Shown in pieces: positions 10,601-25,600 of a stretch of DNA of 64,000 nucleotides. The first letter of the stretch is position 1; each line of letters opens with the position of its first letter. The notes below the pieces were generated by a model, which was not told where the DNA came from, did no database searches, and worked only from the letters and a program-made list of their open reading frames with translations. Source of the DNA: Allolobophora icterica (Eukaryota; Annelida; Clitellata; Crassiclitellata; Lumbricidae); the NCBI GenBank assembly GCA_963556255.1, contig OY744608.1:14609640-14673639 (forward strand). Direction: 5' to 3'. A program made the position numbers and the translations under genes.

Positions 10601-13600
10601 ATGAATGAGGGGAGGGCATGACTGTCCCAAAACTACTTGATCTCAGTATATTAAACTACTTTGTTTAAGGAAGAAAATCTTTGTCTGTTTGATTTTTGTG
10701 TTTGCAGACTCACACTATCGATCATGTTTAGTTCATTAGTTTTGTACATATGTTTTGTTTCAGTACATTTCATTTCTGCACTGTTATTACTGTCAAAAGT
10801 AATCCAGAAAGAGGGCCAATCCAGTCTCAGCGGGTTAATACTACCCTTTTGGATTGACCCTTTGACTCTTGCATCAGTTACTGACAGATTTTGAGTTTGT
10901 ACTCATTGCTGTTATTGTGATATTATAGTGTTGATGCTCTGTCAATAAAATGACTTGACTTGACTGACTGACAACGATAAGGACAAAAATTAAGGACAAG
11001 GCTATCCTGAGGACAAATACGAGGACATGACAATAATAAAATGATACTAACTGCAAAAATAAGAAACATTTTCAGTGTATTGTCAAGAAGCAAGAGATAG
11101 GAATAGGACCTTGTTCCCCTGTGAGTTGAAGAGAACTTTTGTTGCCTTAGGAAACGCTCCCGGCTTTCGAGGTTCACTGATGGATTCGGCATGACCCCAC
11201 TCCCAGAGCCGCACGCAACCATCCTGCGATCCTGTCAGATCTACAACAGAACACATTATTATTATTACTATAATTATTATTATTATGCATTTATTAATTG
11301 CCACTATCTAATGACCAGGTATCAAACGACAGCGCTGAGCAATTGTGAGTACGGACTTGTTCAAGGTCCCTATACAGTTACCGTTTCAGGGGAAGTATGA
11401 ACCCGTACTCTCCATGTAACAGGTTTAAGTGTTCTAATCAATCGGATACTGCGTCCCATAACAGTGCTAAACTATTCACATTTCTGTACTACACACGTAA
11501 ACTCTGTCAAGTACCATACTTAATTTTCTTAAATACCTTAACTTCCACTACGCCTATGAAGCCAGTCGGCCTCTGTGCAGAACTCACAAGGTCTGATTGT
11601 TCTACTGCTGTTGTCCACTTACAGCTCTGCATGAAAGATGAATGTAAGTAACTCAACAATAGTCAAAGTAACTTTCAGAAGCACTAGGCCCACTAGCCTA
11701 AGTATTGCTAAAGTTTTTTAAGAACAGCAAGTTCATTCAGCAAGCCAATACTGATAAGAAAATTGGAAGAGTCCACGCAGACAGAAAGCCCAACCAAAGT
11801 AGTCCCACTTAATATTACAGTTGACACCATATTCTGTAACAAAGAAACTTTACACACATTACTGTGTTTTCGAGCAACCTTTACAGAGAACTTTTTTGCC
11901 TTTGGAATGACCTAATTTACCCAGCACCCATTTGAGATGTCTACTCAGTTTTAACCTCAGCTAAAAAGCATTCAAATTTATGGCAGAGAAATTTGTTGAG
12001 ATTACATTCATCTTTCTTGCAAACAATCTCAGCTTCACTTATCCCATCTTCAGTTAGCCTCGTGTTTTAACTTTCAGCTCCCTCATAAGACCCCACTAGT
12101 TGTTATCTAAATTTGTGCAAAAGACTACAGGAGGCTGTCACTGGACACTTTCTTAGGCTATCGGAGTATTACCGGCCTGCATCTGAACTTGCGATTGTTA
12201 AGAAACTACAAGGTCATTTCTGCTAGCAAGGAGCACCTTTGTGAAATCCTTGAAGACTATACAAAGGTCCATACATGTTCATACCAGGTATAATTTGACA
12301 GGCTTCAATTGATTATTACTAATATTATTATGCATCTATTAAACCACACTATCTAACGACCAAGCATCAATCGATGGTGCTAAGCAACTGTGAGTCAAAA
12401 ACTTGCTCAAGGTCCCTTCACAACAACTGTATAATGACAGAGGCTCAAACCCGTACTTTCCATGTTACACACCAAGTACTCTAACCAATAGGGTACCGCG
12501 ACTCACAACATGGATCAACATGGATTTCAGTATAATGTAGACAAAAAAGTGGCAACATGCCAGGAGCTGAATCATTGCAGTACCAAGCTTCCCTGAAGTG
12601 CAATTACCAGTAAATATATGATTGAACGAACACATTACAACTTTCACACCAAAGCAATTAACAATCTACAGAACTAGATGCAAAAACCTGAAATGAAGAA
12701 ACCATACTTACAATAGGGCAGCTGTGGGTGAGCGGCTACGCGTCTCACCCCTGAAACGGGTCGCTTCAGCAACTGTAATGACAACAAAACAAACCCTTCT
12801 GAGATTATGTCAGCGCTAATCATATTTGTAATAGTAACCACAAATTTATATAGCTCCTATTCAACAGGAACTTTTCAAAAGTGCTCCAGACCTGACAGAT
12901 TTTGTACATTAAAACTGATTGAAGTAACTGTGGGAAACAGTCATTTGATTCGAAGTATATCCATACTACATAACTACAAGAAGTTGGCATGTAACTTATC
13001 AGTTTTGGCACCATGCATGTGTCTGAAATGATCGTCCTCCAGGTCTCTCTGCCTTCTGGAAACCTGATTACGGGTTGGTTTGGTGTGCCATCGGTTGATA
13101 CCTTGTGTATCAGACACCGGCACAATAGAAGTTATGAATTACAATTACAATTCAAGCACATGCTAATACTATGCAATAAATTAGATGCTGTTTTTTTTCT
13201 ACTGCCAAAACTGAGAATACATCTCAAATGGGTGCTAGATAAATTAGGTCTTACATTACATCATTTTACAGCTGCAATCAATCAAGAGGACAGCCTTTTC
13301 TATATAGCTGCTATATAAATGCTCAGACAATGGCATATCACAAGTTGTCAATTTAACCAGGATTCGAACCCTGGACTTGGAAACAAGGTGTGCAAATTAA
13401 ATTGCACCAGTTGGTCAAAAAGAACAATTAAATCCCAATTAAAGCAGAGTATTCACCAGCAATCATGTAATACCTCTACATATGAATATACGTAGGTATT
13501 TTTAAATATAATATTTATAAACAAATAGAAGCAACATTCATCTCATATATTCTTATGGCTTTCTCATGTAAAATTCAGAACCAATCCTCAGTTACACATT

Positions 13601-16600
13601 CAAATACTTCAGGTATTTAAGTACTGAACACATTTAAATACTGTCGGCATACAGTAGGTAACTATATCCCACCAGTGTTTAAATACTATATATCATACCT
13701 TAGCATTTAACTAACCACCAAAACAATAAATGTAAAAAATTCACGTGTGTGCATGGTTGACATTCAAACATTAGCCATTCAAAATAATATTATAATTAAA
13801 GACAAAACAATCATGCTGAGAAAAAAATCGTGATACGACAATTATAGCTGATCATGCAATAACAACACTGAAAATAGTGAAAACTTTCCTGCGTAACAAA
13901 AATAACATAATGGTTGCGTTAAAGTCATGGCATTTTGCTTAGTAGCAGGCTTTGCTTTAATCCAATGACTGTTCAAAGCCTGCTTACTGACTCCATGTAA
14001 CTAAAATGGGCAAGTTGCTTGCATACAATTATCTCGCCACCAAGCAGTAGAACATGGGAAGTAAATAGCCTGTCTTGCAAAGCACTCGTCATGTGTCCAT
14101 GACCTTGGGGTTGTCCATTGCCGGCTGAAAGGGCAGCTTCATTTCATTCACTCACTCATTCATTAAGAGTATTTATATAGCACCTCTTCAAGATAACTAT
14201 TCTTAACCTGACCTGAGCTAAAGTGGTTCAGAAGACTCATTCATGTCAAAACAACTGAGTTGACCACTTAATAGCATGTATAATATCTGAATTCTTAAAC
14301 CACTGCAAAACCAATGGGCTACCAACCAATGTTGGGTGACCACTTGCAGATCTATTTGTATCTTGGTTGAATGATCCTTCAACTTCTACTGCTAAACAAC
14401 CTTTGGCAATATCTTCAAATTTTGGTCCCTCTCAGCCAAGATGTGCAGCTGATGCACTCATTTTATAGTCTAGCTTGCTAAAAATGACCAGTGGAATGAA
14501 AATCTCTAATTACCATTCTGTCAAATATTTTTTTGAGTAGCCCTGCCCTAACTTGTCAACTAACAGTCTAACAGGAAACCACTATGCTATCACAGACCAC
14601 ATACACAGATGATATAATTGAAGAGAAGAAAAAACAAACTTGGAACTAAATCCAACATAAAACTTTGAACAAATCTACCGATACATTTAAAAGCGAAAAG
14701 TAAGTGTCTTTAACAGCAAGCATAATACTGATGTTCTTTACGACACCAATGCAACACAACATAGTCATATGCTGCCTTTAACACATCTAAATAAATTGAA
14801 CATAAGAGTTGTAAACATTCTTAACATGTCTAAGCGGTTTCATCCTTAACATGTCTAACCGGTAAATAAAGAAAAATCAGAGTCAAAGCAAGTCATACAA
14901 CACTTCATCACACCTAAACAAATATAACATAAAAGTTGTAAAACGTCGTAATAAATCTTCATCACATCTAAATATTTATTGTGTCAAAAGTCATAACAAG
15001 TCTTCAACAAATCTAAAAAACTTTAACATAAAAGTCATAACATATCTTCATAACGTCAACTGGTAAATAAATGTAACATAAGAGCTGTAACATGTCTTCA
15101 CCACATCGATATAAATTAACGTGATGCAGCAAGAACGTGCTTTAGAAGGATCTAACTAAACCCAACACAAAACAGTCTTCAGAAAACATCGTTCGGGCAG
15201 ATGAAGCAGAAGATGCCGGCCTTCCGCTCACCCTTCTAATGAGTCGTCTGCTACGGTCGGCTATGTAGAAAGACATGTTGGGATTTGTGATGCCGGGAAT
15301 GACGAATCCCTTGGACTATGGAGGATTCCGGTGAAGACGAAGAAGAAAGGGTGCACATAAACAGAGCACAGAGCGTGTCAGAAGCCAAAGCAACAACACA
15401 GATACGCACACACAGATTCATATGCAGGTGAATCACGTAATTCGACGCCTCTGTCTATTTCAATGAATCACTAGCAGAGTCTTTATTCCAAGGAGTAACA
15501 AATTACGGTTATTCGTGTCATCGCTTTGAGAATTATTTCTATCACGCAAAGCAAATAAATCCGAAGAAAAGCAAAGAAAAGTCACCATTTCACAAAAGAA
15601 ACTTAATAATTAGTATATCTGGCAGACAATTTCTGGTCCAGCATATTCTCTCTGTCACAAATTCTCCTACACTGTAAGGACCATGACCTGTGCCTTACTT
15701 CTAGGCTGGAAGGCAAGATGGGCTGTCCGACGGTGTCCGTGTACACAAAGGTTGACTGTACGAAGCGTGTCAGGTCAGTCGCTGGGTGACAGAGCAAGCT
15801 GAAGAAGAATTAAAGGGAATTTGACAGCGGTTTCAGTTGGACAGGCTGCAGTCACGGTGAGAACATGGGGGAAGCTGGAGAAGTGGAGAATCTGATTAGT
15901 GGAAGCTGGAGAAGTGGAACCAGCGCTGGTCCTTCTCTGTGGTGGCTACAGTCAAGTTCCTTTCAAGTGGAGCAGACGAACAAAGCCAAGAGAAAGCCGG
16001 ATGCCCGAATCTTCCACACCATCGATATGACTTTGCTTTACGTTTTATGAGAGTTTATTTTGGTGTCTCATATTTCTATGGGACTCTATGACAGTCTGTT
16101 ACTCATGACCAACAAGTCAATTTAAAGAAATATTTTTACAAAGACTTTTAAACAGATCGCTCTGATGTAAACAAACTCGTCACACTTTCTTCCAAGTATA
16201 AAAGCGCAAATTTTAAGTATGGGTCACCTTAAGGGTATTATCAATCCGATACATTTGTAAATTTTCCAACAATGAAGATTCACCGACAATCACAGTTCTT
16301 CAAATGGAATTTCAGTATTTAATCTGTAGACCATAATCAATTCATAACAGTAATAATAGTATTATAATTAGTTACACAAGGCACAAGTCCAGATCATTCC
16401 TAGTCACTTTTTAATCGAGTAAACGCTCAGGGATGATATCCTACCTCAAGTTAAAACTTTAATACATACAAAACAATCACTGAAGGAAACTGCATACCAC
16501 ATTGCCTGTCAAACCGGACGGTAGGGAACCAGTATTCGATGCAACTGGGCTGCCGACTCCAAATGCACCTCGATTGTCAAATGGCGTACGAACAACGAGA

Positions 16601-19600
16601 AAATCCTCCGGCCTTTCTGGTTGGTTGATAGGACTGTAACATTCAACAAGAAACACCTAATTTAAATCGATTGCAACTAGAAAATTCTGTAATATTTAGT
16701 AAAAATCGTAAACTCCAAATTTTTAAAGTGCTGCTCAAAAGCTAAATGCAGGGCACCAGCTTATTCATAGAATCAATGGTATCAACTGTCATGAACACCT
16801 GGATAAATTCAGCCACTGAAAACGTTGATGGTTTGATGGTAAGTATAAAATCAACGATATTATGTTTAAGTACAATTATATGTCTGTCTTCAAATGTGCT
16901 GCTTTAGATAACTTGACAACCATGTGTGCTGTGCTTCTGTGAGGTAATCTAGTCTTAAAACGCACACACATACAAACATCTCAAAAGAGCTTGCCCTAGT
17001 CTGTTTGGTTAATGCCCTAGCATCATGACAACACAAATGACACTTACTTTCGAATGACTTCAATGTCGTAGTCAACATCGTCATTGATCCAAGAAGGAGG
17101 AGCAAGAACCCTGGAGATATCCATCTCAACGACTTCCTTCTGTGTTGCCATGACTAAACAGTTCAGGTTCACCTAGAAAAGAAATTCAATTTCGCTCAGA
17201 ATACACAGACGATGCATAAAATGCGTACGTTAGACTCATGTCACTTCCAAACTTTCAGAAATATGCATGTAAGTTAATAATCTTTTTTAGCACAAGACAG
17301 CAACACTTTAACAATAACAATACATACAAAACAATAAGTAGACAGCAAAATGTCAGTATAGAATGATGCAACATGGTATAGCGGTTTTAAAATCTAACGT
17401 TAGATACAGTTTGACAGATCAGTAACAATCTTAGTATTGGACTGATCATAGGAACTAATGCATTTGCCATTTTTAACATTTATGTAGTGAGCAAATTAGC
17501 TATCACTATTGGCCAAGTGCAATTAAATATGAAATCAAAGCCCCAAATGCATCAACTCACAATTTATTTATATAATAATGCAAGTGGTAACAGACTTACC
17601 AGCAGTGTACATCCTATGCAGAGATTGTAATTTTCATGGATACAGTAAAATTACAGGAAATTTACATAGAAGATCAAACGTTGTAATTATTGCAAGAGCG
17701 GTTGTAACTGGGACTTAATGATGAAAGGCCTACCTGGTTAATACAGAAGCATGTCATGACTTCCTGGTCCTTGTGAATGATTTTCATTGGTTCTGATTCT
17801 GTACCAACTGAATCACCCATTCGTGTTGCTTCCACCTACAACAGAACAGTCCCAAGATCATTTCCATGTACCAGCACAACTACACCAGGATTTCCGACTT
17901 GTCTGGCAGATAATGTATTTATAAATAACCTACTGGGCATTATCTGTAAACTATTGCTGTACAATTGCATGGTAGGTAGCACAAAGTCACTCAACACACT
18001 GGGGAGTACTACTCCCTGCTCCCAAAAAAGACACCTCAAACTTTTTACATCCACTTTTATGCCTTCACGTGAAGAAACCAAGCCCAAAAGCCACCAAAGA
18101 TAATGACGTGCTAGCAAATTCATGTCAGCAAATTCATTTTCCTTAACCTGGGCATATGAAGGTGAGTCTGTTCCCTTACAGCCTGTTCTTCCCACCAACA
18201 TTTTATAGCCGAGTTCTCTGGGGATGCAAAAGGCAGAAAGTTTACAATATCTTTCTCTCCCATGGCAGGATTTGAACCCCCTAACCGTGGGTTGACAGTT
18301 CAGCATGCTAACCACTAGTGGAACTACACTGTTGCACATCCCAACACATTCAATGCATTTGTGGATGAGTCCATCGTATCTAAACTCAGTGAGACATAAG
18401 ATAGTGAGGCAGGCAAAGGGCAACCCAATCCTGTACATCAAAGGAGAAGAATGAAGTCCTCTTTCACCAACATCCGTCTGCCTGTTGGATGCTTTAAGGA
18501 ACAGATCCTGTATAACTTCAAATCTGCTCAACGCAACAGAGCAAGTCTAGACTCTTTTCAGGAATAACTGGATAACATAAGCAACCTATGAAATGCACTG
18601 AAACTGCTGACCTCAGATAAAGTCTTTCGTTTTCTGAAGACGTAGTGTATGAATACATCCTGTAGGTAGTCACAGTTGACCAAGTAGTGCCAAAGGCGTT
18701 TGGCTGGACGGGAAGAATAGTGCGTCGATCTAAATAGAAAACAACGAAAAATAAACATACCAATTATGATGATTGGGGCTCGGTTATATGTGGGACACAA
18801 AATGTAACACGAATTACATAATTTTAAAAGGACCAGCTCAGTTCATATGTGATGTGATTAGATGATGGGCGGTTAAGTAAATAAGCAATTCTTACTAAAG
18901 TGAGATAAATGCCCACACTTCACAAAAACATTGAATAGAAAACTGTAAAACAAGCAAAATGTCAGTAAAAAGAACAATACAATGATGCAATATAATAATA
19001 GGAGCGCAAAAATCAGATTTTTAATATGCAGTTTGGTCAAACAAGTAACGCTAAAATTCCAGCTCAGCTACACAGCCCCTAGCATAAAAAATTTTACATT
19101 TCGATAGCGATAATTTTTTTATGTGCCAGTGTGTGAATTCAAATGTATGTCCCCTTTCAATATGTGGGAGTGTGATGAAGGAAGTGACTGATGGTTGCAC
19201 ATGACAAGAGAAACGTTAGCAACTGACATGAAAGGTGTGTTGGCTGGATCCATCAGAGAACTGTACTTCATGACGTTCACTCCTTCACATCCGGAGTTAA
19301 CGTAACATCCTGGAATGTAGCCAGATGGAGGACCGAGGAATCTATCCAGCTCATCTTTCATGCACGCTTCCCACTGATCCAGATTCTTCATGATTCCATG
19401 AATCAGTGGAGACATTGTTGGCAAGTCTAACGAAAAACAGACCAGGCATATAACGCTAACAAGTGGCAAGTCAAACACTAAAGTTGGCAAGTAGTATTAT
19501 CCAGTGTTAAAGATCTTATGACTGCCAGGGCTGTTGATGACCTTGCCAGGGCTGTTGATGACCTTGCCATACCTTAATAAGTAAGTATATCCTTTATTGA

Positions 19601-22600
19601 ACCAACTGCTAACCGCAATTTGGTGTACATGAAAGTTTTATCGTGCATAGATCATCCTAATAAATTTCAACAAATTTGGCAAGTTCAAAACTAATGTTGC
19701 AAAGATCAAACTTAGCATGTCAAACAGTGATGGTAGTTGCAAGGTAAACACTAAGTTGGCAATTCAAATGCCAAAGTGATATGCTACATGCTAGAGTTGC
19801 ATTGTCAACAATAACGCTGGACAGTTAAATGTTACAGCTCATAACGACAACATGAATACCGAACAATCAATTTTGCAATCAAAAAAGCCTCTGCTAATCT
19901 AACAAGGGAGTACTGCATACCTGATAGCTCCATTCCGACTTTTGGTAGAAACGTTTTCAGTGAATGGGAAACATATCTGACGATGGCATAGCGCATCAGA
20001 CACCAACTGTATGACTTTGGATTAAGATGTTCGTTCATTGCGGCCTCATTTCTTTGACAAGAAGCACATAAGAAACAAATATTTAAAAAAAAAAGCTTTG
20101 TTAATTTACAAACAATGCTATAAGTATTTTACATTTAAAACTTTGGTACCTACAAGGCCATAATGTAAGATACATGGTATCAGCAACTAAGCGCTACCAT
20201 CTTAACATGATCTTAATCAAATATATGAAATAATTTTAATAATTTGCCGAGTATATTATCTTTTTCAGTAAAAGTGCTTCAGTCTGAAGCCATACAGTTT
20301 TCTCAAATTTTTTAAGCTGCTAAATGTATTTGCTATTGTTCTATGCATTTTTCATACATGCTATGATGTACATAACTGCTCACGATTAGAACCCATTTAC
20401 CTACACTACCTGAAACACTTCAACTAACCAACAGCTAAGTGTATCGTTAACACCTACTACCAATTAAGGTGCAGTCAATAATAAGGCATAAACAAATGAA
20501 AGAACTGGGCATTGAAATGAAATAAATTGGTCGCGATTAATAATCGTCGTAATTCCGCTGAGGAGGATGAATACAAAATCAAGTGACTGGAACAGACCTT
20601 CGACTGGTTCCAACCAGATCCTCGTTCTCTTCATCCTCATCCTGACTAGAAATGGATTCAGCTGAATCATAATCGACACCCGGATGATCAGTGCTTTTGA
20701 TCTACAGATCACAAAGATACAATTACTTCACTAGTATTCACAAGATAATAAATTAACCACAAGATAATATACCACTGTAGACATCGAAAAACAACTGTCT
20801 TTGAGTGCAGCATGTGAGGTTGAATACTTAAACCTTAAAATCCCTATACGAGTAAAATAAAAATCATTGAGCAGTTTCCAAAATTTAGAGTTATATAAAA
20901 TGTCAGTTCTATTAGCTGGTATATTAAACTATGGTCTGTGTACCAAACTTAGGTTATAGTGCATCATAAATTACGAAACATGCATTTTAGGTTAACTATA
21001 TTATAGAATAATTATTATACATGGCGAAGATTGGAAAAATGATATTGATATATGGCAAATAAACAAATGAGAATAAATAGCAAAAACTTTTACGTAATAC
21101 ATCACACGTCTAACTGTGAAAACTATGACTGAGTAGATATCATCTATTTCCAGAAATCCTAAACGAGAGCATCACCGGTACTTTGCGGATGTAACCGTAG
21201 AAGAGAGAATGGGATGGTAGGGTGGTGTGACTTACTTTCATCATGAAGAAGCTGACCATGCTCATCTGTGGTGGGATGAATCGTTCTTGGTACGTTGGAC
21301 GGTCTTCTTTGAAGCGCTGTGCCACGGTCGAAGGACCGAGGACAACGCTGGCAAACTTACTCCGTTGCCATGAACCGTCGTCTGTTGGCACATTCGCTCC
21401 TGCATAAGATCAAATGCTCATGACATAACTACAGTAGTTGTACAAATGCTCATGACATAACTACAGTAGTTGTACAAATGCTCATGACATAACTACAGTA
21501 GTTGTACAAATGCTCATGACATAACTACAGTAGTTGTACAAATGCTCATGACATAACTACAGTTGTTGTACAAATGCTCATGATAAAATTACAGTAGTTG
21601 TACAAATGCTCATGACATAACTACAGTAGTTGTACAAATGCTCATGACAAAACTACAGTAGTTGTACAAATGCTCATGACATAACTACAGTAGTTGTACA
21701 AATGCCCATGACAAAACTACAGTAGTTGTACAAATGCTCATGACATAACTACAGTAGTTGTACAAATGCTCATGACACAACTACAGTAGTTGTACAAATG
21801 CTCATGACATAACTATAGTAACTGTAATTGTAATTTGTAATTGAACATTAGTAGTTGTACAAATGCTCATGACATAACTACAGTAGTTGTACAAATGCTC
21901 ATGACATAACTATAGTAATTGTAATTTGTAATTGTAATTGAACATTAGTAGTTGTACAAATGCTCATGACATAACTACAGTAGTTGTACATCCCGGTGGA
22001 AATGCTCTGTACTTAGGATCAGAGAATTTCACCATCCTGGACACATGTCCAATGTATTTACCAAAGTTGCCATATGCTTCCAACCTCACATAATTTGTAA
22101 TGTTTAGTGATCAAGCAATTGTTCTGAGTTCAATATAATGCAAGATAACATAGTGAAAACATGGGACGTGTACACACTATCTCCACATGCAAACTATGTC
22201 CTCATATTCACTTAAAAGGTCAAAGGCCAATGCACAAAACCCTTTATTTCCAACATACCGGATGGTCATCTTTAAGCTAAACCAACAAATTTTAAAAATA
22301 AATATAAAAAAAGACAAGTGCCTCTACTTACGACTGAGATCAACCGGAGTGGACACTCGGACGAGTTTCTTGAGTCCACCACCAAATAAAACCGGCCAGA
22401 CGTTCTCGATCAGTGGATGACCAACGAGGCGATAGAGAATGATGGCATCAAACATGGCCAGTGCATAGCAGAGCAGACTCATGTAAACAGCAACCAGAGA
22501 TTCAGTCAGAAGGATGCTCAGACGTGGCGCATCTTCGTCTCGCTTCTGGTTCATCAGCATTATCAATGACGAAACACCTAAACACATCATGCCAGCACAG

Positions 22601-25600
22601 ACTCAGCTTCAACGTCTACACAAACGATGCCAGCACAAACTCAGCTTCAACACATGCATACATGACACCAGAACAAACTTTGCTTCAACACGAGTGACAA
22701 TCGATGAATTTCAGTCTTAAAAAAGTGATCATGAATGATCTATGTTCAACTCAACATTGTAGTTTACATTTGATCAAGACTGCTGAGGTGATAAGGCACA
22801 CAAGTCAGCAGGTAGGCATACATTAGCTGCAAAAAATTTCAGACAAATCCCTAAAATTCACCATGCACTATCAATTTTGTTCTGTTCCACAAACATTTTC
22901 AAACTACCTTACACTGCACAAGTTTAGATCAGTTTGACCGTCATGCATGCAGTACTTTGGAGAGGAACCTAAGAGGCACTATATTAAGTGTCTCGATGCA
23001 TACTTACTTACATACATACATACCACATACATACATACTTACATACTAAGGGCATGTAAGAAGTCCAGATACATAAATACACTATACATGCAAATTTTCC
23101 TTCAGAATCAACTTGCAAATGATGTTGAATAGGTTAATAAAACAAGACCAAAATTTCAAATACTGCACCTGGCCACTTGGCAGGTAACGAGGTGGGTAGT
23201 TCAGCATTGTCACTGCTGCTCAGTCGATGTCTGTTCTGCACCCCTGCCATCAGGTAGCTGTCCTTGTAGACCACGTTTGTGCTCGTGAAGCCCTCCATTC
23301 CGACGCTGACGCTGTCGGTGACTGACACGACAAAGCGGTCACTGTCGCAGAGACACTGGTAGATACAGGCTGACAATGCAGCACTCAGATTCTGCAGTAG
23401 AATCACCTGAGACAACCACAGTAAAGCTGTCAAGTGTATAATCAGAAAATGACACTTTGGATAACAGTTAGCCAAGGTACTTATCCTAAGTCAACCTGAA
23501 GAGGCTGCCATATGTATGAAGTGTCAGCAACTTCGCTTTTGCTCAGCCTTGGCTCCCGAAGGTGGGTGTCCATTCCTTTCCAGTCGCCTTATCTTCTTAC
23601 TAACAATATGCAGTCAGTGTATTCATTGTATAGGAGAGCACCATTGGGGAGCTATTCCAATAAAACTTTAAATATCTTTCAAGGTAATTCACATGTAATT
23701 GCACACCTTGTCACCTTGTCACCACCTTGTGCTGTCAGCTCGTGGAGCTCTAGCGATCGTCCTGGTGAACACACTCCACCGTCTCCTATTCGATGACAAG
23801 TCTCTCAATTCCGCCAAATTCATGCCAGTTACATCTTGTATCTCATCCATCCATCTCCTCCTTGGGCGACCCAGTCTTCTCCTCCCCTCACCACACGCCA
23901 GCATCATTTCCTTCTCCAGACCATCAGATCGCATAACATGTCCAAAGAACCTTAGCTTCATTCTTGTCGCAGTTTGTTTTAACGACTCTTCATTCTCAAC
24001 TCCAATCTCCTCTCGTATTGATTCGTTCGTTCTTTTCTCAGTCCAAGATATTCTCAGCATCTTCCTCCATATCCACATTTCACAAGCGTTAACCTTATTT
24101 TCCATGTTCTTTGTCATTGTCCACGTCTCGCAACCGTACAGTACCGTAGGAAAGATTAGTGCTCTCACGAGCCTTTTTTTGGTTTCTATGCTCACATGTT
24201 TGTCTTTCCATATCTTTTCAAGTCCGGTCATTGCAGCTTTCCCTATAGCAATCCTTAGTTTTATTTCTGGATCACACTTTCCCTCCTTTCCAACCAGTGA
24301 TCCTAGGAATGTGAAGCTTTCTACCACCTCTATTTCCTCTCCGTCTATCTCAAAACTATCCCAATCTGCTGTTGTCATGACCTTTGTCTTCTTTATGTTG
24401 AAGTATAAACCAGCTTTTTCACTTTCTCTCCTGACCCTTCTTATCAGTTCTGCCAGATCCTCTTTTCTTTTTGCCATTAATGTTGTGTCATCCGCGTATC
24501 TAAGGTTATTCAGTGTCTTTCCAGCAATTTTTACTCCCTCAATTGCCCCCTCCAGTTCTGCCTTTCTCATTATTCTTTCAGCATATAGATTAAACAGGAA
24601 TGGAGACAAGATGCATCCCTGCCTCACTCCTTTCTTGATTCTGAAATTGTCAGTGTCTCCGTATTCTGTTCTTATCACCGCTATCTGGTCTTCATATAAA
24701 CCCTTTAGTAACATTATCAGGTGTTTCGGAATTCCCATTTCAAGCAGGGTTTTCCACATTAAATCATGGTTAATGCAGTCGAATGCCTTGCTATAGTCAA
24801 TGAAACAGATGTGAACCTCCTGTCCATACTCCCTTTGTCTCTCCATTATCCACCTCATGTTGGCTATATGGTCTCGAGTTCCACGAGATTTCCTAAACCC
24901 TGCTTGGTTCACCGGAAGTTCTCTTTCAATTGTGCCTTCCATTCTTTTGTGAATTATTTTCAGTAATATTTTACTAGTGTGTGATATCATTGCTATCGTC
25001 CTATAATTTTCACACTCCCTCGCATCTCCTTTCTTGAATATAGGTATAAAGATCGACTTCTTCCAGTCCTCCGGCCATTCTCCAGTTGCCCATATTTGAT
25101 TGCACAATTTTGTTATTGTTTTTATCATCGCATCATCCCCTGCTTTTATCAGTTCTATAGGTATCCCATCTTGACCGGGTGCCTTATTGTCCTTGAGTTG
25201 TCTGATTGCCCATTCTACCTCCGCTTCCATGACCTCCGGTTCCTTTTCATACTCTGTTACGTCAATTTGTTCTTTTTTGACTCGTTTGTCTTCCCTATAC
25301 AACTCCTCCGTGTATTCTCTCCATCTATGCTTTATCCCTTCTTCATCGCAGATTACATTTCCATCTCCTGCCTTCATTGAGCCCATTCTAGGTGCAAATT
25401 TTCCCGTGATTGTCTTTACTTTTGAGAACATTTCCTTGGTTCGTCCCTTCCTTCCCTCGTCTTCCATTTCTCTGCATAATTCGTTTAGATGTATTTCTTT
25501 ATCTTTCCGTGCTTGTTTTTGGAAGGCACTGTTCAGTGCCCTTACCTTATCCTTTTCTCCTGCCTTCTTTGCAGCCTTCCTATCAACCGCCATGCATATG

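Noticed and set aside
13345..13425. Possible true tRNA gene
   Set aside because: The T-arm is good but no anticodon stem or acceptor stem can be formed, so it is treated as a SINE-type relic.
15603..16050. Frames at 15603-15797 (minus) and 15865-16050 (plus), considered as DMXL exons between 35 and 36
   Set aside because: Exons 35 and 36 already join in phase 0, and these frames carry no family motif.
22461..22720. Plus-strand frames opposite exon 27
   Set aside because: Antisense shadows of a confirmed exon.
23699..24796. 365-codon plus-strand frame, and the 253-codon frame at 25187-25948
   Set aside because: They are antisense shadows of the RTE ORF. The composition is Ser/Phe/Leu-rich, with no domain.
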